Below are positions 57,493 to 64,000 of a DNA stretch of 64,000 bases, piece by piece. The DNA lies in NCBI GenBank assembly GCA_018857735.1, contig JABMCL010000805.1, positions 1 through 64,000 on the forward strand, read 5' to 3'. A program made the translations under genes and the position numbers. The notes under the pieces were generated by a model. The model searched no databases and had not been told where the DNA came from. It was given only the letters and a program-made list of their open reading frames with translations. The DNA comes from Alviniconcha marisindica. Lineage: Eukaryota; Mollusca; Gastropoda; Provannidae. Each line of letters begins with the position of its first letter. Position 1 is the stretch's first letter.

Positions 57493-57523
<31 letters not shown>

Positions 57524-57526
57524 CAC

Positions 57527-57564
<38 letters not shown>

Positions 57565-57575
57565 CACAACACACA

Positions 57576-57612
<37 letters not shown>

Positions 57613-57722
57613 ACACACACCCACCCCCCCCACACACACACACACACACACACACTGACACACACACACACACACACACACACACTGACAAAGACACACA
57701 CACACACACACTACACACACAC
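57394..57722. repeat. Long interrupted (CA)n tract
   Basis: CA dinucleotides with occasional C or T interruptions over more than 300 bp. All long open frames here are artefacts. Confidence 0.97.
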
Positions 57723-58014
57723 AGGAGATGAAAAAGCGGCGGCAGCAGCAGGCTCTCCTGTTAGTCCCATGCTTTGCGGCGGCCCGGCCGCCCAGATTTA
57801 AAAAAAAGCAACAACAACAACAACAACAACAAAAGAGGGAGCAAATCTGAATCTATCCTATCAAAGCAACCACGCAGGGAGATAGTGTAAGTCCATCAGG
57901 CCTAAATATCGATGACATCATAGTCCAAATGCAACCAATCAACCCCAGCCGCGACTAGTAGACGACGCACGGGTTAGGTTAACAGGCTACGATAGGCCAG
58001 TGCATGCAGGCAAT

Positions 58015-58093
58015 GATCTGCGCATGCGCAGTGGCTGTCTCCTCACTTCCTTTGCAAAGGGACTGACCCCGACTCCGACGATCGTTGTGTCCC
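58015..58093 (+). promoter_or_regulatory. Candidate promoter and first exon of gene C (NRF1-type palindrome)
   Basis: TGCGCATGCGCA at about 58019-58030 is a perfect NRF1/erect-wing-type palindrome, common just upstream of animal transcription starts. About 65 bp downstream is a consensus donor (GTGTCCC|GTAAGT, GT at 58094). Together they suggest a short non-coding first exon of a plus-strand gene; gene C is the only candidate downstream. Inference from motifs only. Confidence 0.4.
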
Positions 58094-58605
58094 GTAAGTC
58101 TTCTTTTTATTGCTAGTATTCTATCAGTAACCATGAATAGGCTTTTTGTCACCCACATCTTTGTTTTCTCCTCCTTCCGTGAGATGCTCACAGTGTGTAT
58201 ACTGTACACACAGTCTGTTATCACCGTTCATTTAGAGGGTTGCGAAGAACGTTAGACCCCGTATCCAAAGCCGCCTTTTTGCGCCAAAAACGATCCGCTG
58301 GGAGCACGAAATCCTTGTCGTAGGGACTGCAACTCATCTAGGCGACGAAGAAGCAAGACTTTTAAACTGAAAGGCATTAATATTCTCACCCTACCGCTTT
58401 ACAGTCATATTTCAGTTCTGTGACCTCGACCAGCCGCCTATTAGAAATCGTTTTGTGCGAGGAAATCGCCGGTGGAGAACTGTACAGTACTGTCATGAAA
58501 AACAACAACAACGAAAAACGCACAGTGCCTACTGTTTAAACTAGTACTACGGTACTAGTAATAAAAGTAGTACTGGTGGCGGTAGGTGATACTGCTGTTT
58601 ATGTA
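58094..58605. other. No gene recognised
   Basis: Probable first intron of gene C; no repeats stand out beyond short ACAACA and GTACTA words. Confidence 0.35.
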
Positions 58606-59815
58606 TGTAATGGAGTGGTGGTGGAGCGTAGAACAGGACACAGGCAGCGGAGTCAGTCAAAATGGAGACCACAGCAGGCGGCGACGGCAAACAGGCTTTA
58701 TTCTACAGCAGCAGACAACTTTCTCAGCACACACAAAATCCTCACTCGCACGCATAGATAAGAGAACTGCGCGGGCCGCAAGGAACACACGCTATTGTAA
58801 CAATGAAATCGGCCCTCTGGACCACAAAATGGCTGACAATTGTGTTTCCTTGGCCTGCACAAATACAGTTTCCTCAACAATAACTAAACTAATTAAAACA
58901 TCAAATGAAAGCTACAATTACAACCTTTTAAACCATATAAACAAAATGTACACACATGACTTATTTTATTTACAACAAGAGTGGGAAGCGTGGCTTGCAC
59001 CTATCTATAAGCAGATTCGTACAACCAAATCACAACTAACACAATGTACAAAACATAACTGTCGCTAAAACTTATATCAGAATAAAGAGCACGCTCCCAC
59101 GGTTAAAATGGTACATAACAATTACAATACAACGCTTTGTAAGAGAAGCAAGACACACTCAAAGACTAGCACTAAAACAATCGGTGCGAACTTTCGCCTG
59201 GGGCGCGTTATTTTAGTCGCAGCAGCGCTGATAGTGATACCAAGTAGTCTATGAATACAAGTTACAACTTAGCTTCTACAGTACACAATACTTAATAAGT
59301 TAATTTCAACCCAAAATAAACACTTAACATGAAGTCAGCTAAGCAAAATACTATACGACAAAGCATTGATCGACACAGAATTACTTTCATCGAGTCAAAA
59401 CAACGATTCACTACTATTCACTAGTACTACACAGAAAATGCGCCATGCAGAGACGGCTATAAAAAGAATGGACCTAGAGAGGCATCGGCTACTGATTAAG
59501 CTCGATCCTGCGTCTAAATAAGATCTAAATAAACATTCTAAGATGCCAAATTATATTACACATGGCTTGGTGCATAAAAAGGACTAGGTAAACAAAGAGT
59601 AGGTAAACAAACAACTGGTCAAAATATTAAGGGAGTAAACAGATTTGAAAATGGCGCGCACCAGCGGCTATCGCCGGTCGGCTGTGTGAAGGCCATGTGG
59701 CGTTATGCAACACGCAGCGCTTCAAAACAAAAGCGTCATCTGCTCTGGTTCCCGGGTTACTTACAGTACAGTAACGAAACTGCGTGGATCTGATAACCGG
59801 GGCGGGATTATTGTA
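58606..59815 (-). mobile_element. Solo or isolated LTR, fuller copy of the LTR at 13.7-14.4 kb
   Basis: 58609-59182 matches 13731-14303 along its whole length in the same orientation, and 59718-59800 matches 14306-14388. The intervening about 530 bp are present only here. No gag or other internal sequence adjoins it, so it is probably a solo LTR or a truncated remnant. Exact borders are uncertain. Confidence 0.75.
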
Positions 59816-60970
59816 AAAAACGTACAAAGAGCACTTGCTCACATGTAAATTGTGAGGAATATGCCGTTTATATGGGCAGTGCGTGATAAACTGGGCCCAT
59901 AGAAACAGTCCTGAGTCACTCACACTCACTGAGTCAGTCATTCAGACATTCAGTTGAATTTCAAGACCAGACTGACCCATACTCGAGTTGTTATTGGAGT
60001 ATACCTGCACAGTGTGGGTAAGTAACTAAGTTACAAAGTTGTGTAAATTGTAAGCAACTTGTGTGTTCTTTCTTTGTTGTTGTTTTTACACCCAGTGAAC
60101 CAGTATATCAGGGCAAAGCACAGTGTTGGAGTGGGACCCATATATAGTATACCAAAAACATCAACATGCATGGATCTGTGGTACAGCTGTAGCCTTTAGG
60201 GCAGCTCAGTTTTTCACATTTTTACTTTGATTTGTACCTTGGAACACACATGTACTATTATATAACTATACAAATTTGGTCACCATGACACAACAACTTG
60301 AAGCTGAGTAAGACGAAAACAAAAGCACTGTCTGTTGAAAAATCTTTTTATTTGAAAAACAAGTGTTGCTTGCTACAATGCTAGTTGAATGTGAGAAAAT
60401 GAAAAATGTAGCTCTGTAATCCTTGTGTTTTTTATATCTTATGTGATTTGTTTGTTTAGTTGTAGAACTTTATAATTTATAATTATATCCACAAAGTTTT
60501 GTAATCAACCAAGCCACTGATGATAAAATTCTTTGCATAAATAACAGTATCATGAAATAAACTGTAGAATCTTTGTTATATTAGCAGACCAGCAGATGTG
60601 TTTATTACTGTATTAATTACATATTCATTATTAAGGTTGAATCAGTAACAGTAATAGTTATAGTAATACCAGGTAGCAACCAAGCCAAACACAGTCTTCA
60701 GCAAATCACCTGTACTGATCTCTACATTTGGTTTACTTTCAGTTTCACTAGTTTCAGTGATGCTTGAGGGGGTATTATATATTATATCACTTTATCAGAC
60801 AGAAAAACTGTGGGAAAATGGCAGTAAGAATTACCTCTGTAAAAGTGTAAGTGTAACATTTGTTCTGCTGTTCTGAGAGTTGATCAGTTACCCTTGGTTT
60901 TGAGATGAGTGCAGGTCTAGGGTATGGAAATTGTGTACATTAAAGTTAAAAAGATGTCATCTTAAACGTA
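59816..60970. other. No gene recognised
   Basis: A possible small exon at 59956-60015 ends at a consensus donor (GTGTGG|GTAAGT) and is open, but no coding evidence supports it. A diverged TTGACTGGGC repeat copy lies near 60085-60125 (CACCCAGTGAACCAGTATAT). The rest is AT-rich. Confidence 0.35.
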
Positions 60971-61141
60971 CATAGTTCAGGAGCTGTGTGAGAGTCGAGG
61001 TGGCCGTCCTGGGCTGTCCGTCCTAACGAGCCTTCTGGTTTTTGTGGACGTAAAGAATTGTTGAACCGTGCTTCGGCATTGGTCACAACTTGTCCCTAAT
61101 ATGTCAACTGACATCTGAGGACATTAAGCATCACTTCATCA
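60971..61141 (+). mobile_element. Short interspersed repeat, copy 2, with 14-bp target duplication
   Basis: TCATCTTAAACGTA occurs at 60957-60970 and again at 61142-61155, exactly bounding a 171-bp unit that starts CATAGTTCAGGAGCTGTG and ends with a (TCA)n tail. This proves insertion by retroposition. No clear pol III A/B boxes are readable, so the source RNA is unknown. Confidence 0.88.
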
Positions 61142-61313
61142 TCATCTTAAACGTAATCAAGCAAGACAGACATTTTAATTGTTATGTTGTTTGTCCACCG
61201 CCAGAGCTCTGTGAACAATGATCTGACATTGTAAGCTTGATGAGTCAGTCAGCGGCTGATGTCTGACAACAAAGGAAATCCCAGCAGTGTATGCTTTTTA
61301 TTCTTTGTTTTAG

Positions 61314-61463
61314 ATGCTCCACAATTCCGGAGCGGACAACAATGTACGAAAATAAAGTTTACTATCTTCAAATAGACGGAAAAATATTTGAGTGGTGGCG
61401 CCGCCTGGGAACTACGCAGGGCTTGGCCAGCGACACTGCAATCGCATCCTTTCTTCTGCAACA
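61314..61463 (+). CDS. Gene C, exon with the WR...GLxSD...FLL module
   Basis: The acceptor TTCTTTGTTTTAG is followed by the frame containing VYYLQIDGKIFEWWRRLG, then TTQGLASDTAIASFLLQ. The donor CAACA|GTAAGG splits the codon in phase 2, as in genes A and B, and splicing to 63831 gives FLLQHYEN. An in-frame Met (MYENK) lies ten codons in and could be the start, but the exon is also open upstream of it. The residues shared with gene B (V-x2-L-x-I-x-G-x2-F-x2-WR) extend the module N-terminally beyond what gene A shows. Confidence 0.82.
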
Positions 61464-62740
61464 GTAAGGCTGCTTGTAAAGAAAAGTATCTAAAGGCCAA
61501 AATACGCTAGCTGCCCTCCCATATGGGTAACATTAACAGTAAGGCTAAGTTAGTGATGAAATTTTGCGTTTAAACTATTGTTTGTCAGTTTCCAATTTGT
61601 CTTCATACGGGTAATATGCTTGGGTGAAGTACTTAGAACATGCTGTATTTCTCAATCAGTGCAGCACCTATACCATAGCCTGTGAGCTAGTGTATGTGAC
61701 TTCATACACCTGTGGCTGTGTTGACACAGATTTTAAACTCTATTAAAGAATTAGTTTTTGTGTTTTTCTTCAGGATTGTCTCTTTAACCGTACAAGTTTA
61801 TTAGGTGCAGTATTTTGGTGCCAAGTTTTGGACATTGTTCTGCTTTTTATCTGAAGATAACTGGGTTGAATGTTGAGCAAGAGGACCTTGTGTATCGGTG
61901 ATTGACTCAATACATTGCAGTCATTGTGTTTAAGCCTGGCTGATGTGATATCAGATTTACCGCTATGGCTCAGATATATAAGAGGAAGATGGCTAGTGTA
62001 TCTTGGCCTTTGGGATGATCGTTTAATTGTACTATAATATTGTTAATAACATATATTTTGTACTATTAGTATTACTCTTTACTGTATTACTATTAGTACA
62101 CATGCGTTAACTATTAATGTTATGGAAGAAGGAGAAGAGTCCACATTTTATGCAAATAGAAATAGAAGCCACATGAAATGATGAACTCAAGGAATTGCTT
62201 TTAAACTCTTCAGCCGACAGGGGAGGTTACATTACAGTTACGTTTCCCCACACCACCCCAACATGTCTGTGTTTCAACTTCAAGAGTATTCATCTGCTAT
62301 TCCCATGAAGATCTATACAGTGAAGTTTGTAAATTTATACATTACATTTATATGGCAAAATCTGCCTGATGAGAGACCACAGGTCCCTCTTTTAACCTAA
62401 ATTTAAGCTGATTCTTTTTTGAAACCTTTCTCTTTATGTTTCCATGTAAATAAACCCCATGCTGTTGACATTCGCCAAATGTGACTGAAAAATCACCCAC
62501 AGATACTTTTACATTAGCTGTTGAGAACTCACTCACTTTCTGTACTACCTCCATGAAACTTCATCACTTTGTGGCAAACGCATCATTGCACATGTTCACC
62601 AAAACTGGCCTGCTTTTATCTTGTCAATAAATCAAAAAGTAGATAAACCTCAAAGTTGTACCATACCTGGCCATATGTTGTGGGTGTGTCTGAGTGTAAA
62701 CGCACCCATATTTCAGAGGTGAGACTTTACTGGCTTTACA
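61464..62740. other. Gene C intron, no feature
   Basis: AT-rich DNA without recognisable repeats or coding frames. Confidence 0.5.
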
Positions 62741-62744
62741 GTCA

Positions 62745-63345
62745 CATTGTGGGTTTGAACATACCTGTACACCAGAGAGGAAACTACTGACTGTACGTTG
62801 TGGGTGTGAGCATACCTGTACACCAGAGAGGAAACTACTGGCTGTACGTTGTGGGTGTGAGCATACCTGTACACCAGAGAGGAAACTACTGGCTGTACGT
62901 TGTGGGTGTGAGCATACCTGTACACCAGAGAGGAAACTACTGGCTGTACGTTGTGGGTGTGAGCATACCTGTACACCAGAGAGAAAACTACTGGCTGTAC
63001 ATTGTGGGTGTGAGCATACCTGTACACCAGAGAGGAAACTGTACTGGGTGTACGTTGTGGGTGTGAGCATACCTGTACACCAGAGAGGAAACTACTGGGT
63101 GTACATTGTGGGTGTGAGCATACCTGTACACCAGAGAGGAAACTACTGGCTGTACATTGTGGGTGTGAGCATACCTGTACACCAGAGAGGAAACTGTACT
63201 GGGTGTTCATTGTGGGTGTGAGCATACCTGTACACCAGAGAGGAAACTACTGGGTGTACATTGTGGGTGTGAGCATACCTGTACACCAGAGAGGAAACTA
63301 CTGGGTGTACATTGTGGGTGTGAGCATACCATTACATCAGAAACT
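62745..63345. repeat. Minisatellite in gene C intron, 51-bp unit, about 11 copies
   Basis: Units of GTGAGCATACCTGTACACCA plus GAGAGGAAACTACTGGCTGT plus ACGTTGTGGGT, with two sub-types (ACGTT/ACATT) and three units lengthened by TGT. The 51-bp period leaves several frames open on both strands; none is a gene. Confidence 0.95.
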
Positions 63346-63830
63346 ACTTGCAGTTACTGTGCGTTGTGGGTGTGGAGTCAACCATACCATTTCATGAAGC
63401 AGTGTCATTTTCTTACGCACTGTATGTCTTAAGTGTGACTACACCCACTATGTTTTGAAACCCCTATGGCATATGACTGTATGACTACGAGTCAGCCATA
63501 CCTTTCTCTGAAGCAGCATCATTTTCTCACACACTGTGCATCTTAAATGTGGCTACACCCACACTACTTTGAGACCTGTACGAAAAAATATGTATGTGGA
63601 TACACCCACAACATCATATGGGCAGGTATATAGTAACGCTTGAACTTGAAAACTCCATGTGCACAGACACTTACGAGGTACTCTGTGAGACTGTGTGTTT
63701 CAAAATGACATAAGGCAAAGTTTGAGGCCACTTGTGTTTGTTTTAAGGGGTGTTCCAATTCACTTCCATGAACTGAGCAAGGCCCCAGCCTCTTTCTGAC
63801 TCTATTACTGAGTGTTCAGATGTGTTTCAG
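63346..63830. other. Gene C intron, end
   Basis: Diverged unit remnants (GGCTACACCCACAC at 63550, TACACCCACAACATC at 63602) and the acceptor TGTTCAGATGTGTTTCAG at 63830. Confidence 0.5.
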
Positions 63831-64000
63831 CTATGAGAACAGCCGGCTGGAGGCTCAGACCGGTGGGTCCTGCTCCAACTGCCAGGCCGCTCTTCCACTC
63901 CCACGTCTCTGTGACACTTGCAAGCCACCACCACCACCACCGCAGCAACAACAACAGCAGCAACAGCAACAACAGCAGCAACAACAGCAGCAGCAGCAAC
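63831..64000 (+). CDS. Gene C, exon with CxxC-x9-CxxC motif and poly-Gln, cut by window end
   Basis: The frame begins in phase 2 (His-YENSRLEAQTGG), then SCSNCQAALPLPRLCDTC (CxxC-x9-CxxC), then a run of Pro and at least nineteen Gln encoded by mixed CAG/CAA, running off the right edge. It matches the opening of gene A's main exon and of gene B's exon at 44732, so C2H2 fingers are expected downstream. The two extra residues between the Cys pairs set it apart from A and B. Confidence 0.82.

Noticed and set aside
59956..60015. Possible small coding exon of gene C with a consensus donor
   Set aside because: Open reading alone over 60 bases is weak; phase relation to the 61314 exon cannot be confirmed.

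Overview
This window is a repeat-dense piece of an animal nuclear genome. Coding DNA is scarce, split by introns with GT/AG borders, and embedded in long minisatellites, CA/CT tracts, pure C or G runs, tRNA-derived SINEs, LINE and LTR-element remnants, and small DNA transposons. The repeat repertoire and the style of the zinc-finger genes suggest a mollusc, most likely a gastropod; that is inference, since no species-specific marker can be read without a search.

Three related C2H2 zinc-finger genes form the backbone. Gene A (+) has exons at 20265-20702, 21617-21771 and 22547-24764, possibly starting at 18437. Gene B (-) has exons at 49135-48596, 46376-46192, 44732-44375, 39885-39228 and 38548-37785, which join in frame to about 834 residues. 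Gene C (+) has exons at 61314-61463 and from 63831 off the right edge. All three share the same N-terminal module: a short exon with the pattern WRxxG-x3-GLxSDxxIAxFLL, a phase-2 intron at the same point of the motif, then an exon that opens with a tyrosine/glutamate-type sequence (YEN in B and C) and a CxxC-x7/9-CxxC pair. In A and B this is followed by acidic or basic linkers, AT-hook-like GRP motifs and 8-10 C2H2 fingers. They look like paralogous DNA-binding regulators carrying an N-terminal domain that I cannot name.

Region by region. 0-9 kb: microsatellites, a 34-36-bp minisatellite, a 1.29-kb terminal-inverted-repeat element, and a degraded LINE flanked by recurring CGGAYGTCA/TTGCGAC motifs. 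9-16.6 kb: two broken copies of an unrecognised protein family, a 69-bp tandem array, an LTR element (LTR plus broken gag) inserted into a helicase fragment, and two minisatellites. 18-25 kb: gene A. 25-37 kb: SINEs, minisatellites, a piggyBac-like MITE and no convincing gene. 37-49 kb: gene B, whose introns hold a 4.3-kb minisatellite, a TTAA-flanked element with a THAP domain (Kolobok-like), a second piggyBac-like MITE and a SINE. 51.6-54.6 kb: a frameshifted LINE. 55-60 kb: a SINE, a 53-bp-arm hairpin and an isolated LTR. 58-64 kb: the 5' part of gene C.
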